Shown here: piece by piece, positions 11,169 through 22,431 of the stretch
Position numbering within the stretch: the stretch's first letter is position 1
How the letters are laid out: each line of letters opens with the position of its first letter
Position numbers and translations under genes: made by a program
NCBI GenBank assembly: GCA_021234155.1
Contig: JAJEKV010000021.1
Location: 16,073,563-16,137,562, forward strand
Length of the DNA stretch: 64,000 nt
Direction of reading: 5' to 3'
Source: Isoetes taiwanensis
Lineage: Eukaryota > Streptophyta > Lycopodiopsida > Isoetales > Isoetaceae
The notes under the pieces: model-generated
Told to the model about the DNA's origin: nothing
Seen by the model: the letters and a program-made list of their open reading frames with translations, nothing else
Database searches by the model: none

Positions 11169-13843
11169 GAAGGAAGGAAGGAAGGAAGTTTATTTTAACG
11201 TCCACGGAGGCCAGAGGCCTATGAGGCCAGTACATCACGAGAGAAACGTGCAAAAAAGCCAAAACCCCAACACCAAAAACAAACAATGTAACTGTACAGT
11301 AGAACCCTACTACCGGGATGAAAAAACCCCCACTTGGGAGGAAAAACCCTAATAGTAGGCTCTCAAATACCATGCCCCCTCAAGAGCAAGTCCGACGGCC
11401 GAAATGCGCAGATGTAAGCTCCCAATCGGCTACCATAGGTGATCACAGTAATCCGATGTAGCGGTGTGTCGAGCATCTAAGATCGATTATTACCTTTGCT
11501 TCGGACATGGGCATATCTTTGAGCTGCCATTGGAGGGCATGGTGCTCATCCTCTATCACGTGCATCTCACAACACCGCATATCCTCTCCTCTCTCGGGGA
11601 TCCTGTACGCCATTCACCCCAAATAACTGTTTCAATTCGAGGTAATGGGAACCCGTCCTTATAAGCAAATAGCTCTCGGATTTCTTCTTCGTAGATGTGT
11701 GCTTTCAAATACCGATGGGGTCCATGCTCAAGGCGGGATTAATCGGCGTGATAGTGCTTTCGTCTTGGCTTTGCAAGAGTAGAGGCATCCCGAAATTGGC
11801 AGCATAGCCCATCCAATTGCCCATTCTGCGCATCAGAATCTTGCCAGTGCCACCATCCTGGTAATCCATAGACCACCTCTAAACCATCCCCCTACGGTGC
11901 TGCGTGCCATACCCTCTTCCTCGTGGGGCCCCGTTAACAACAACATCTGGGGGCAGCGATGCTCATCCATCCGGCCCACCTTATGGAAGCAAGTAAGATG
12001 CTGCGCGCGCATAGCGAATCGTAAAGGCGAACCCGTCTCATACAACAAAATCTGATACGATGCGATTGTCCTTCACTCCTAAGCTATATGTCAAGAAAGC
12101 TTTCCACCCTTTCCAACCTATCCCCGTGTTTTTTGCTAACTGGCCGGCCCCAAACCTCCACCCCATATAGCGACCTGACCGCTCTACCAAAGCCCTAAGC
12201 AGGTGTGCTCTCCTCATCCGATCCGCGAGGAGATCCGCAACACGCGTTTTTGCAATCGCATATAAAGCCTTCCGGCTGCGGCTCTCCTCTCCACACACTC
12301 ATCCCACGGCATGTTAGTAGTGAAATCAATTCCCGGATACTTGAAGCTCAGCACCATCTCCACTTCACCCACATAATATAACTCCAGGGATAGGGTGTTG
12401 CGAGACGAGGATCGAAGCTTAGTTTTGTACAGGATTCCTTTGTCATTCGTTGCCCCACAGAACCCACCGGGGCATCCAAATCTTCTTTGCATCTTTGGGT
12501 CGTGTGGGCTAGCAAAGCTACATCATCCGCATATAGGCAACCGGCTCCCGCAGGTCGCCTCGTATAATTGCACCCGCTCCCCATGGTGTCTTTTGCATCC
12601 ACGTCTCAAGCTATCAATGTACAATCCAAAAGCGTTGGAGACAGGGGCAATCTCGCAACTCCCATAGTGCTAGCTACCGCCCACGATCTTCATAAGGCGG
12701 TCGGCATGAATCCCCATCATAAAGTGGTGCACCCCGTTAACCCACTCTGTGGAACTTCGCCAAGTCTTGCAACCTACGCCACGACATGTCTCTTGGGGGC
12801 GATCATATATCTTGATCTTAAAATCTACAAAGCGGCAATACAAAGTCACATCGGCGCGTTAAGAGCTTGCCTCCATCAACATCTCAAAGTGAAGATATGG
12901 TGGTGGAGTAGGTGGTACACTTTGGCCAATTGCAGCACCCACTCCACCGGCCCACTTAGTGAGTTTCTTCTCCGCACACCACTGCGGGAGCTTTGCAAGC
13001 GGCGAGCTTACCGTAATCATCCGTTAATTGGCTCATCCTTATTACGGCTTATTACGCGGGGAACAACCTTACTAACTTGGCATCCGCTCGGGGGCCACCA
13101 GGCACGGTTGATGATCGTCCGGGGCCACCGCAGATGGGCCACCCATTCCAGCGGCTTCGGCTGCCGATCCTGTAAAATCCTTTGCCCTTGCCATTAAGCG
13201 GATGCGAGACCACTGCTGGACATCCTCGGCGTGAGCTGCGGCACCTCTCCTACGTCCGGGGACCACGGCATTACTTAGCTCACGGGGTCATATAACTCCT
13301 GCCAGCTGCATCCATTTGCTCCACGCCCATTACCGATACGGTACGGTACTGCTGCGCCAAAAGGGTTTTGGCTCGCCATCGAGCATATCAAGCCAGGCTC
13401 ACAGGTTTCGCCATGTATCTCCCCTTCTTGGCTTTTAGGGAAGGCTATAGTCTTTGCGGGGGCTTTGTGCGTGGATCTATGACCAAGCAGCGGTGGCTCT
13501 TTAAAACCTTACAATCAACATCAAACCCACGGGTTCTCCGGAAATCTTGGTGTCCCTCCTTGGAGGGCCTTCAATACCAAAGGCCCGGCCCGGTAAAGCG
13601 GCCCTCACCGATACATTTTGTCTTGCGATTATTGGTAAAGCTATCAAGCCACAGCAACTCCGCTTTTCAACGGATTCATCGCATCCCTTATACGATGCGT
13701 GGGATGTATGGTATTATCCATGCCCGCTGCGATTATTCTCCCGCTATTGGTGCTCCCCGAATTCGGTGACATAAAAGCGGTGGTGATCACGATAAACCTC
13801 CTCATCCATTGCTTGTGCGATGGAATGTGTAACCATGTCCAGT
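11169..13843 (-). mobile_element. RTE-like LINE, minus strand, GC-rich, truncated by the N gap
   Basis: The minus strand carries scattered reverse-transcriptase blocks: AAL..(D)FKKAYD-like remains near 12780-12840, a CPLSPTLFGLYIDSLE-like stretch near 12600-12660, YADDVALLAHT with YADD at 12522-12533, a thumb-like FKYPGI..T..MPWDECVERR region (about 12290-12360) and KALYAIAKT near 12240-12270. The element ends at 11169-11230 with a short inverted GGCC-rich stem, GTGGACGTTAAAA and a (TTCC)n tail, which is how RTE-clade LINEs end (simple-repeat tail rather than poly(A)). It is richer in G+C than its neighbours and full of frameshifts. The 5' limit is unknown because of the N run. Confidence 0.7.
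12214..12830 (-). pseudogene. RTE-like reverse transcriptase, palm and thumb
   Basis: Minus-strand frames give CLYADDVALLAHTTQRC, then FCGATNDKGILYKTKL, then VEMVLSFKYPGIDFTTNMP, in three overlapping frames joined by frameshifts. The YADD catalytic pair at 12522-12533 and the ALLAHT sequence after it are characteristic of RTE-like rather than L1-like plant LINEs, where YADDTFCF is seen in this same window. Residues before YADD (ATCGSRLPICG in another frame) show that the palm is split by indels. Confidence 0.7.
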
Positions 13844-13856
13844 NNNNNNNNNNNNN
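13844..13856. other. Assembly gap (13 N)
   Basis: Thirteen undetermined bases. The sequence changes from GC-rich RTE-like on the left to AT-rich on the right, so continuity across the gap cannot be assumed. Confidence 0.99.
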
Positions 13857-14279
13857 AGCATATGCATCTTAAAAAAGGGATCTGATTGATACATTGGAAT
13901 TTTTGGTAAATTAAATATCGAAGAACAAAATTTAAAAGTGGGAATTAGGAGGAGTAACTGTAGGATTCTCCATGAGAATGCATCCCGATTCGAAAAATTT
14001 GCCCAAAATCGGGCCAAGAAGAAATGCATATTCCTCAATTTTGTTTGTCGTGACTAGTTTTGGTGTTTAGCAAAAAGGGTTTTCAAATTGCATGTACACA
14101 TGGATCCTCTCGCTATGTATCGGGCGCGTATGCTTATCTCTGCTCTAGATAAATGCAAGCTCTAGATATGCTTGCTAGATATGCTTGGTGCAAATATCAA
14201 TGTATGAAGAATTGTGAAATTGCTAATGAGTGAAATTGTGCCTCTTTGTGAGAAATTTTCAAACGGAGAGATTGTGAGT
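13857..14279. other. AT-rich stretch, nothing recognised
   Basis: No domain or repeat end seen. Short duplications around GCTCTAGATATGCTTG occur near 14150-14190. Confidence 0.45.
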
Positions 14280-14460
14280 AGTGGAAAGGCAATTTATGAG
14301 ACATGTCTTATATTATAAGACACCTCTTATAATGAAGCCATGGAAATCTAATTTTTTTAAGACACGTCACAAGAATGACGTGGCACCTCAAATGCTGTCT
14401 TATAATTATAAGACAGCCGTATTTTAAGACAACCGTGGAAAAAGGGCCTAAAGCACTTAA
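14280..14460. repeat. MITE-like segment rich in TTATAAGACA
   Basis: Inverted TTATAAGACA/TGTCTTATAA words fill this stretch, and it ends CCGTGGAAAAAGGGCCTAA, close to the right end of the better preserved element at 20995-21423. The left terminus is not clear, so the assignment is by similarity only. Confidence 0.45.
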
Positions 14461-14549
14461 AGCACTTGTCCGGATAGTGCTTTTTGGGTAGCATTACCAT
14501 ATTTACACCCTTCTGTATCAACAAGTGGTTGCTGTTTCTTTTTAGGAAA

Positions 14550-14905
14550 TCTCTGGTGTCTTGGATGAATAAGAAGCAATGATGTGTTTCACTTTCTACT
14601 ACTGAAGCAGAATATGTTGCTGCATCTTTGGCGAGCCGCGAACTTGTTTGGTTGCGACACTTGTTAGAATGCTTAAGACAAGTTCAAGATGGACCGAGTA
14701 TACTTATGTGTGATAATCAAAGTGCTATAGCTTTATCAAAAGACGAAGTTCTGCATTCCAAATCCAAGCACACCGAGTTACATTATCATTATGTTAAGCT
14801 TGAAGTTGCAGAGCGCGTACTTAAGTTGGAATATTGTCCAACTACAGCTATGGTTGCACATTTTCACTAAGCCTCTAGGTGAAAAGAGACATCAAGACAA
14901 TGTTA
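14550..14905 (+). pseudogene. Ty1/Copia RNase H fragment
   Basis: The plus strand reads SLVSWMNKKQ, a stop, then CVSLSTTEAEYVAASLASRE, LVWLRHLLECL, MCDNQSAIALSKDEVLHSKS and KHTELHYHYVK. This is the C-terminal RNase H of Copia polyproteins, with the TEAEYVA, DNQSAI and HxRxKHIxxxxH blocks in order. The in-frame TGA before CVSLS and a frame slip near 14860 disable it. It is followed by a polypurine run (15018-15028) and an LTR, the normal order at a Copia 3' end. Confidence 0.85.
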
Positions 14906-15017
14906 AAGCTCTTGGTGTCCTTGAGAATAAGCATAGATATTAGAAGATTGTAGCACTCGGGTTTTTTCCTTTGTGACCACCAAAGGTTTATTTAATCCGA
15001 ATGCGAGACCAAATTTG

Positions 15018-15319
15018 CGGGGGGGGAGATTATCTATGAGTTGCAATATTTGGTCTTCTTTCTTAGACACAATATTTTTCTATATCTTATTTGGTGAAAG
15101 GCTAAAGACACAGGTGGGGTGTTAGCGAGGCTGCCTATTCTTAGGCAGCGTGCCTTTATAAAAAGGCAATGTAGCTACTTTTAGCTTTCACCTTTTTCCA
15201 TAGAAAATACCTTTTATGGTATCTATATATTGTAACATGATTCATTCAATACATGTGTCTTCTTTTGTGGTGCATACCTCTCTCACTTGTGTTTTCTTAG
15301 TAAACTAGCAAGTTCAACA
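15018..15319 (+). mobile_element. Copia polypurine tract and 3' LTR remnant
   Basis: A G-rich tract (GCGGGGGGGGAGA, about 15017-15029) precedes a segment starting at a TG (15037) and ending TTCAACA (15313-15319). Inside are TTATAAAAAGGCAATG at about 15157-15172 (TATA-like) and a short inverted repeat around CTTAGGCAGCGTGCC. The length (about 280 bp) and CAACA end fit a Copia LTR. No 5' LTR is present in the window, so this is a solo 3' half. Confidence 0.6.
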
Positions 15320-16861
15320 TGAACTACAAACAGATCTTAACACTTGAAGACCCTTTTCTCGTTGCCCTGCATTTCTTCACGTCACCTTATAGGCATCTGC
15401 GCCATTTCAGCGTGATCATCTAAATTTGCATAGAGATAACAAAACAAATTCACAGGCTGGCTCAGCGTTATATCTAGGGCTGCTGTAAATCTATCTTTTT
15501 CACCTGCCATGATATGAAGGGATCATAATGCTTGGAGCATTAAAGCGAAGGGCCACGCTAGTGTGTCGCCTGCCAAAGCTTGAGAAATTGCCATGAAAGT
15601 CTTCAAGAAACTAAGAAGCCAGCAATTTCATAGAAAAATAAGATCTTTTAGAACAAGCAAGTGGAGTCCTGACTAGCATCGAAGAAGCACCAAGAATGAG
15701 ATCTGATGATCTGCTGCAATGCCGAACTAGAAGAGAGAAGGGATGGCCGCCCTAGCCACACAGAGGCACCGCCACCGCCATCCTCGTTGTTGCAATCTTA
15801 GATTTCCTCTTTGACACGAATTTTGCCACCCACTACATGTTTTCCATCATAGAGGCAAGGGGAAATTTCATGTATTTGTTTGTAGGTATTCTTATATATA
15901 TTTTTTATCTAAGGGGGAGAAATTTATTATACACGGACTTGAGGTGTATATTCCTTGGCCCTTGATGTGCCATATTCTATAGAAATGTGTTGAGACTCAA
16001 TGATTTCAAGTGAGCAATAAGGAGGGAGCAATGAGGAATAATTACACCTTTGTGCTTAACACTGGTGGACATAGTTTATGGTTGGGAACTTGCACGAGTG
16101 GCATTGGTCGCAAAAACGCCGCTTAGCAAGAAAACTCGACACATATGCGCTACAAAATGTGAACCCATCAAGACAAAAATTTTTCTTATCAAGTCCATCA
16201 TAGTTGTTCCCATTAGCTTCGAATTTCTCGATAAACCTAGAAGTTCCTTAAAAGGTCTACAAGGTAACCTTAAGGAAATTTCACTTTTCATTAGATAACA
16301 TACTCATAAGAGACTTGTATTGAAGCCACAACTTTGCAATGTAAAAGAGTTTTGCATTATTCTTGTAGAATACTATATAATTATGTGTACGTAATCAATG
16401 TCTAATCAATGGCCTAGGACATGCTGCTTTTATGTGCTATGATCTGGACCATTTGCTTGAGAAGTTGAAGGAAAAGAGAAAAGTATAACGACCTTTTAAG
16501 TCTAATTTTCCAAATATGGCGTTAAAAAGTGTTGAAAGTGCTTGATGTTGGGTAAGTCACAATGACCAAGAGGTTTTCCAGGCTTTTGCTTCTTGTGAGT
16601 TATAATGGATGAATGGGGCTCTAGTAATGCCTTTGATGGGACAAGATATCGGGGTAGCAGTATGCGCATATAAGATGGATCGTGGTTATGAATAAATTTC
16701 TTTTTCTAGTTGGCTACATAAAAAAAGTGATTCCCTTCAGCGCAGAGTTAAAAAATGATCACTAGCAATAAAGCATCGGAAACTTATATAGCAATTACTG
16801 CCAAGAAGTATTGTAGGAGGAAAAAGAAACTCGCTAATTTGCTGGTCTATTCAATCATTAT
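15320..16861. other. Unassigned intergenic DNA
   Basis: Both strands are stop-rich. The longest open stretch (16050-16298 plus, and its complement) has no recognisable motif. No repeat ends stand out. Confidence 0.45.
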
Positions 16862-17030
16862 GACTACAAGAAATTTATCGCGGCGGCCTTGCGGCCGCCG
16901 CTTCGGGGCGGGGGTTTTTTAATCCGGGCAGTAATCCGCTTGCTGCGTTTTTGTATTGGGTCCCATAGACCGATTGGTCTCCGTGGACGATAAAAGTACC
17001 TTCCTTCCTTCCTTCCTTCTTCTCCAACCC
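16862..17030. repeat. Two simple-tailed retroelement ends, head to head
   Basis: On the left, TACAAGAAATTTATCGCGGC (16866-16885) read on the minus strand is a GCCGCGATAAATTTCTTGTA end, also seen at 20470, 22929, 23769 and 25697. On the right, GGTCCCATAGACC followed by GGTCTCCGTGGACGATAAAA (about 16958-16996) and a (TTCC)n tail to about 17020 is the plus-strand end type also found at the 3' end of the RTE-like element. The middle is a GC-rich near-palindrome of GGCGGCC. Likely short LINE or SINE 3' fragments. Confidence 0.6.
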
Positions 17031-18769
17031 ACTGCAAAAGAAGTTTTGTGCTAAGTCGAATAGATCTCAATTCTGGACATCCTTGAGATGCGAAAGAACA
17101 TGCAGGAGTTGAACCTGCACTATTCCCATCTGTTTTGCATCAAGGACGACGCGATGCCCGAAATTACCTCATGTCCTCAAGATTTTGTAGGAAAAATTTC
17201 TTGAAAATGGATGGTAATAAAAATTACGTAATTATTCTTGGCTTAAACTTTTCACATCTTCCCCTTAACACCACCTTGCTCCTAATCATTCTTGGCTTAA
17301 GCTTTTTGCATTGTCCCCTTAACTCATGTGTGCCAAGCCTTGTGCATATAGACTTTGAATACTAAAAATAAATTGCATGGTTGATTTGCAAATTTAGAGG
17401 TAAAAAGAAAAGCCCAATATTTTTAAAACAAGAGGGACTTGCCCTTGCAATCAAGATTCAACTCATCTAGATTCAAATTTCGATAGTGTAGTCTCCTTTC
17501 ATCGGGGCCATCTCTGCAAATGTCAAAACATAATTTTAACTCTGTATATAATGTGAAACTTGGAAAGCAACTAAAAATGTAGGCCCTAGTCTAAAGTTAT
17601 AACATGCAAATCAAATAAATTTCCTATCAAAAAACATATTGCAAATTCTAAAAATTAGATAATGACATGTATAGATAACGAATTTTTCCTATGTTGTTTT
17701 ATTTTTCTAATTGTCACCTTTACAATATCAAATATTGCCCCTTTTGGCAACCTTAACCATGAACCGTGGAATGGATTGGTGGAAGGGGAAACACACACAC
17801 ACACACACACACAAAAAAAAAAGGTTGACACATTCACTCCAATATATTTATTACCGAGCGAGAAATTAAAATTGGAAAAACGGTGTCACTCATTATTTTC
17901 TCAACTTCACAAACAAAACCCCTCCTTTTTATATTCCTGGAATATAATCTGTTACCCTGCAAATACTTAAAAGATGGAAGAAAGAGTGATGGGCAAGCCA
18001 GCAACTTACCATACTGCCAATGTGAAGTAGCGGGAACCGATGGCAACCATGCATAAAAATAGGGCTAGTTAGCACATTCAAAATGCATTCTTAAAATACA
18101 TAAAGCCAAACTATCTTGGTCAAATGCTCTCCTGCAGTCAGGTTGCAAATTACCAATATCGTTTTGAATCTGTAGCAAACAGAAGCAAAATGATCAAGAT
18201 ATTTGCCAAGTGGACACATTTGCATGTCTTCTTTCTGATTAACATTCCCAGGCAACATCAGAGTGCCAATAATTTCTTCCAATGTATCATAGGATGGTCT
18301 TGCCACTGACAATAACTATTCCATGTTCAACAAAAACCGAATGGTAAATTAAGAAATGGTAGATAGAAAATGACGGAGAAAAACAAATCACATTTTCGAA
18401 AGCACATAGAACATGGTTACTGAGGAAATGATTAACTACATAACAGAAATATATCCTAAATTAATAGTATTGCGTAAAGCTTTTTGATAATCTCCACAAA
18501 ATGCAACTTTAAAAAATATTGGGGTCTTACATATGTGATTTTGCCCTAAGACACTATAGAAACATGAAATGCCACAGTCACGCTGACCCATATTGCTAGA
18601 TCTTATAGGTCTATGCATTTACGACAATGCCATTCACCTACTGTACCAGGAAGCAGTGCAGTTTTTTGCAAAGCAGGGATTGGAAGTTATATAAGCAGAT
18701 AAATAATGGCATATGCTATGTCATGGACATCCAAAAATCTATCATTTGTTGTTCTTCGGTAGCAAACCT
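17031..18769. other. Unassigned DNA with a (CA)n microsatellite
   Basis: A (CA)n tract lies at about 17790-17812. GTGCAGGTTCAACTCCTGCA on the minus strand (about 17100-17119) resembles a Pol III B box but no A box or tRNA fold is evident. 17230-17330 has an imperfect duplication of ATTCTTGGCTTAA. No coding domain. Confidence 0.45.
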
Positions 18770-19660
18770 AAGCCCTAACCCACGTGGCAGTCCGAACCAC
18801 CCCGAGCCTAATGCCAAGCCTCATCCAACATACAGAGGCTCGGCCCGAGCCTGCTTTTCCTCTTTCTATTCTTGGCCTCTCTTCCTCCTCTCTTTGTCTG
18901 TTGTATCTATTCTTCTCTTCCTCTTTTCTTCGCCATTTGGCTCCGAAATCTTTACAACATATTATCTTTTTTTCTTCCGCTTCTCAAATTCTAAATTTTG
19001 AGCCGAATTTGGACAATTTCGGCATGGTCTGCGGTTTCTAAGAAGATCGGTTTTCTTTCTGAATCCCCTGCACCTTCGAAGTAACATGCGAATCTGAGCC
19101 CGTTTCCGCTTCAATCTGCCGATTTCTGGGATTGAAAAGAGTTGTGGGTTGTTCGATTTGACCCAAATTAGTTTTAGGCGAATATCCAACAGGGTTGTAG
19201 TGCTGTTTTTGCCTGCAAAAGCATCGGATTCGTTTCAGATGTTAAGAATGGGCCATTTCTTCGTCAGATGTTTTTATGCCTTGACAGCATTATTTTTGCT
19301 TCGAATCTCTTTGTAGGCGATGTTTTTAGACTAATAATCTGCTTTCCTATATAGCTTTTGGAGCACTAATTACTAAATGCGGAGGTAGTGTTTGCATCTT
19401 TCTGTTCCAGAAGCCATGGATAGTAGCATTTTCTTGATGAATCCGTAAGTCTGAGATGCCTGGATCTCTTCTGCCATATCCAGGTCTTCTACATATCCGT
19501 GGAGCAGCTCAAATCGGGCAAAGAGATGGAAGTATCAAACCAATTGGAGGCATTAAAGGAGGGAACATAAATCATGATTTATGTGTGCTTAAAACGAAGA
19601 AGGGAGTGCCCTTGGATCACAAGACTGACAGTCAGCAATTAATAAACAATGAACCTTGAA
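18770..19660 (+). other. Promoter/5'-leader-like region with a short ORF
   Basis: About 18850-18960 is a CT-rich leader of the kind seen in plant 5' UTRs, followed by TTCCGCTTCTCAAATTC and a long stretch to 19440 without coding pattern. An ORF of 67 codons runs from 19456 to 19659 (MPGSLLPYPGLLHIRG...). I do not recognise it, and no upstream or downstream exon is visible. It could be a captured or truncated gene 5' end, or chance. No TATA box is clear. Confidence 0.3.
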
Positions 19661-19824
19661 AAAAAAGGGGCATCAAATTTCGCCCCAAACAAATGTGATT
19701 TTAAACTCGTAATTTTACGTCGATCTCCACCCGATCTGAAGCTGCCCTTGCCGTCCCCAGTTAAAGCGGGCGCGCCAACGATTCTTGCCGAGAACCGCGG
19801 GAGGAAACGAGAATCGGGGCAAAT

Positions 19825-20060
19825 TTGAAGCCCCCTTTTTTTCGTTGGAGAATTTTGTTGAGCAGAGAAATTTCACTTGAAATTTTTCCGGCGGGCCGCC
19901 ACCGACTGGCCGACCCGTGAGTCTTGGGCGCCGCCCGGCCCGACCGGGCGCCGCTTGTGGCTCACACTCACGCCCGCCAGTGTCACCGACCGGCCGTAAA
20001 ATTTCTTCGTGAAATTTTCTGCTCAACAAAGTTTCTCCTTCCAAAAAATAGGGACCATGG
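19825..20060. repeat. GC-rich foldback element
   Basis: The left arm (about 19830-19900, with TTGTTGAGCAGAGAAATTTC) and right arm (about 19985-20055, with GAAATTTTCTGCTCAACAA) are imperfect inverted repeats of about 70 bp. The centre is itself strongly self-complementary (GGGCGCCGCCCGG and CCGGGCGCC at 19926-19953). The whole could fold into one long hairpin. It resembles a foldback transposon or MITE. Terminal limits are approximate. Confidence 0.6.
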
Positions 20061-20464
20061 AAAGAGGCAGGGAAGGTAGACGAGGCAGCGGGGGGCATGT
20101 CCAAGCTCCTCATCGGCCAAGGACCTCCGGATTTAAGAATTCATCAGGTGAAGAGCATTCGGGAATGGTTGATTATTTTCTCCGATTTTTTTCTTTCCCT
20201 ATTTTTTCCTCCCGGAAATACGTGGCAAATTTAGGAGCAAGCATCAACTCCGAATATGCCTAAAGCATCTTGCCCTTTGAGATTTATATATGTTAAGATG
20301 ATCTAGACTTCATTATTATGACATATCCTATTTATATCCGCTTGTTTGAGGGAACTAGATTAAAAGGCTGTGGATTGCCTCTTATTTGTACAATTTTAAT
20401 CTAGTCTAGACAATAAAAAGATACAATTCGAAGATGGATTTGGTTTGACTTATAGTAATCATTA

Positions 20465-20640
20465 TAAATACAAGAAATTTATCGAGGCGGCCAAGGTCGC
20501 CGCGAACATTTCTCTTTCCTACCCTTTGCTCAATGTTCTCTTGCCCATGGGATAGATGGGACCCATGATGGTGTGGGTTTTTAGCCTGGATGGATAACAA
20601 ATTTTTAGCATAGATGGAGAACGTCCATACCTATAGCCTG
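20465..20640 (-). repeat. Simple-tailed retroelement end fragment
   Basis: TACAAGAAATTTATCGAGGCGG at about 20470 matches the end type at 16866 and 22929. The body has ATGGGATAGATGGGACCC at about 20548-20565, reminiscent of the GGGTCCCAT core of the same family. Confidence 0.4.
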
Positions 20641-20671
20641 ACTTCTAGGTTGTCGTACGATGGTTATTTGT

Positions 20672-20895
20672 TACTCCCTCCGGGCATATTCAAGTAATGT
20701 GGCCACAAAAAACAAACTATAAGGGGAGAAAAAAGGTATTACTTCAATTATAGGCTAAGGAATTAAACTATTGAATTATTTCATAAGACATGTATGCATG
20801 TAAGAATATACACATGGTAAGAAAAAGGTAAAATAAGAAAATGCAGACAGATATTAAATTATTATTTAAAACATTAACTAAGGAGGAAGAAGACG
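20672..20895. repeat. Possible Stowaway-like MITE
   Basis: TACTCCCTCCGGGCATATTC at 20671 is the typical start of Stowaway (Tc1/mariner) MITEs. The partner end is at best a degenerate AAGGAGGAAGAAG near 20880. Body AT-rich. Tentative. Confidence 0.35.
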
Positions 20896-20994
20896 ACCGT
20901 TGGCAGGCTATAGCCAACCGTTATTTCATAAATCGTGGCACGAGATTAGAAAGAAGTGGCTTCAGAAGCTAGTTCCGGCGATGGATCAGTGTTA

Positions 20995-21423
20995 GGGGCT
21001 TTTCACACGACTAGTGTGTCTTATATTTTAAGGCATACTATTGGTCCATGTCAACATTTAAGAAGAATTGGTTTTTAGACGGAACCATATAAGACATGTC
21101 TCATTTAGGTTCGGGTAGGTTTGGATAGGTTCGGTAAGGGCAATGGAGTCTTATTTTATACCGGGAGACTTCCCCCGCCATAAAATAAGACACTACTTAT
21201 TATATTTTATTTTATTCTATTGACCAATCATATTCAAAATAAAAGGTGGTCTTATTTTGTGATGGTTTTCACATTAGTATTTGTTAGTGTCTCATTTACA
21301 TAAGACACCCTGTAGTGTGAAAACAACTTATATTTGTGTGTCTTATTTTTTGCTTTGGAGTCACAAATGATGTCTTATATGAAATGGGACAGCCATATTA
21401 TAAGACATCGTGTGAAAAGGCCC
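20995..21423. mobile_element. MITE with 16-bp terminal inverted repeats and TTA duplication
   Basis: The left end GGGGCTTTTCACACGA (20995-21010) and the right end TCGTGTGAAAAGGCCC (21408-21423) are inverted repeats with one mismatch. TTA flanks both sides (20992-20994 and 21424-21426), the target duplication of PIF/Harbinger (Tourist) elements. The 429-bp interior is full of inverted GTCTTAT/ATAAGAC words and codes for nothing, as expected of a non-autonomous element. 14280-14460 is probably a relative. Confidence 0.8.
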
Positions 21424-21426
21424 TTA

Positions 21427-21833
21427 GTACTCTTAATTCGTTGTTGCTAATTAAGCATCATTGATTGATCCAATCCCATGTTCTTTGTTTTTGGGCCTTT
21501 TTAGCAGGAGGTTGATTTTTCCTTTTTCTTTTTCCATCGCTGTGCTGGGTTGTTTAGTAGCAGCAATATTATAGTTTTTTTGTAGCTCTGTAGTTGCGGG
21601 CTCTACAATTTTTCCCCTTCTTTAACCACTTTGAGATCTGGGTTTTCATCTTTTATTATCCTGTTGAGTGTTATGCTATCTAGATTCTGTTAGGTTTTGT
21701 GAACTGTTTAATTAAGGTTGATCCAATCTGCTTTGTGGGTGCGCTCTTTTTCATATCTTTTCTTTTAGGTTTTCTGTAACCCTCGATGTTTGTTTTGAAA
21801 GAATAGGGGTTTTGTCTAGAATGTGGATTTTCT
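21427..21833. other. T-rich leader-like stretch, nothing firm
   Basis: Pyrimidine-rich sequence with several TTTAGGTTTT words, which could be an intron or 5' UTR of the gene fragment that follows. No motif decides this. Confidence 0.35.
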
Positions 21834-22431
21834 TTGCGTAGAAACAAAGAACCCATCAAGCTGATTCGTTTTTGTTCTTGGTATAGGCCTGCAAGCTATG
21901 CGGGAAAAAAAGAGTTTCCAAATTTAAGCCTCTTAAGCTCGAAGATTTGTCCGATCCAGGCCGTCGGAATGTCGCATTCTTTATGGAATCTCTATTTCAA
22001 GCAGTTTCTACAGGACCCAAATCAAGAAACGACCCAACAAATCCCCTGCATTTTGTGGCAAACCTTGTTCAGAAATTATGCATAAATCCCGACACAAGAA
22101 ATGGCTCCAAATCTGCAATTCTAGCTTCTACAACGGCATGTGCCTTTGCAGGATCCGGATTTCCCAAAGCCTATGGGAATTTGCCCAAACCCAGCACAGC
22201 CCAGAAGCCAAAAAGGGCGAAAGATCCACCAGAATTCGCGCAGCTCTAGCAGAGGAGATTTGCCAAAGGGTAGCAATTGGGTGGTCTGGATTTATGAAAC
22301 CTGTGGATGAAATTTGGGAAATGAGCTCCGGATTTGGCTCCTGTTGGGGCCCCAACTGGAGAACCGTTTTAGCAGCTGGTACAGGCAGAGTTACATTCGC
22401 CGGATTTGAGCCAAGTGGATATGGCAATTTG
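21834..22431 (+). pseudogene. Gene fragment ending in an M23 peptidase-like exon (R1 copy)
   Basis: Open stretches at 21947-22249 and 22078-22440 overlap in different frames. The first includes VAFFMESLFQAVSTGP and LHFVANLVQKLCINPDTRNG and may be the upstream coding part; I do not recognise it. The second reads VDEIWEMSSGFGSCWGP, then AAGTGRVTFAGFEPSGYGN, the fold-start of a LytM/M23 metallopeptidase. About 28 bp that in R2 and R3 encode the zinc-ligand segment RQHNGVDLA are deleted here (junction near 22350), with a short GCC match at the breakpoints. A splice donor GTGAGG follows at 22432. Decayed or captured exon. Confidence 0.6.

Noticed and set aside
12568-13197. 209-codon plus-strand ORF
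   Set aside because: Lies antisense to the RTE-like reverse transcriptase whose YADDVALLAHT motif is on the minus strand; no domain of its own.
16866-17020. Rho-independent-type terminator or bacterial insertion
   Set aside because: The GC-rich palindrome with T-run is explained by two abutting retroelement ends that recur elsewhere in the window.
17100-17119. tRNA gene on the minus strand
   Set aside because: Only a B-box-like GGTTCAACTCC is present; no A box, acceptor stem or cloverleaf could be traced.
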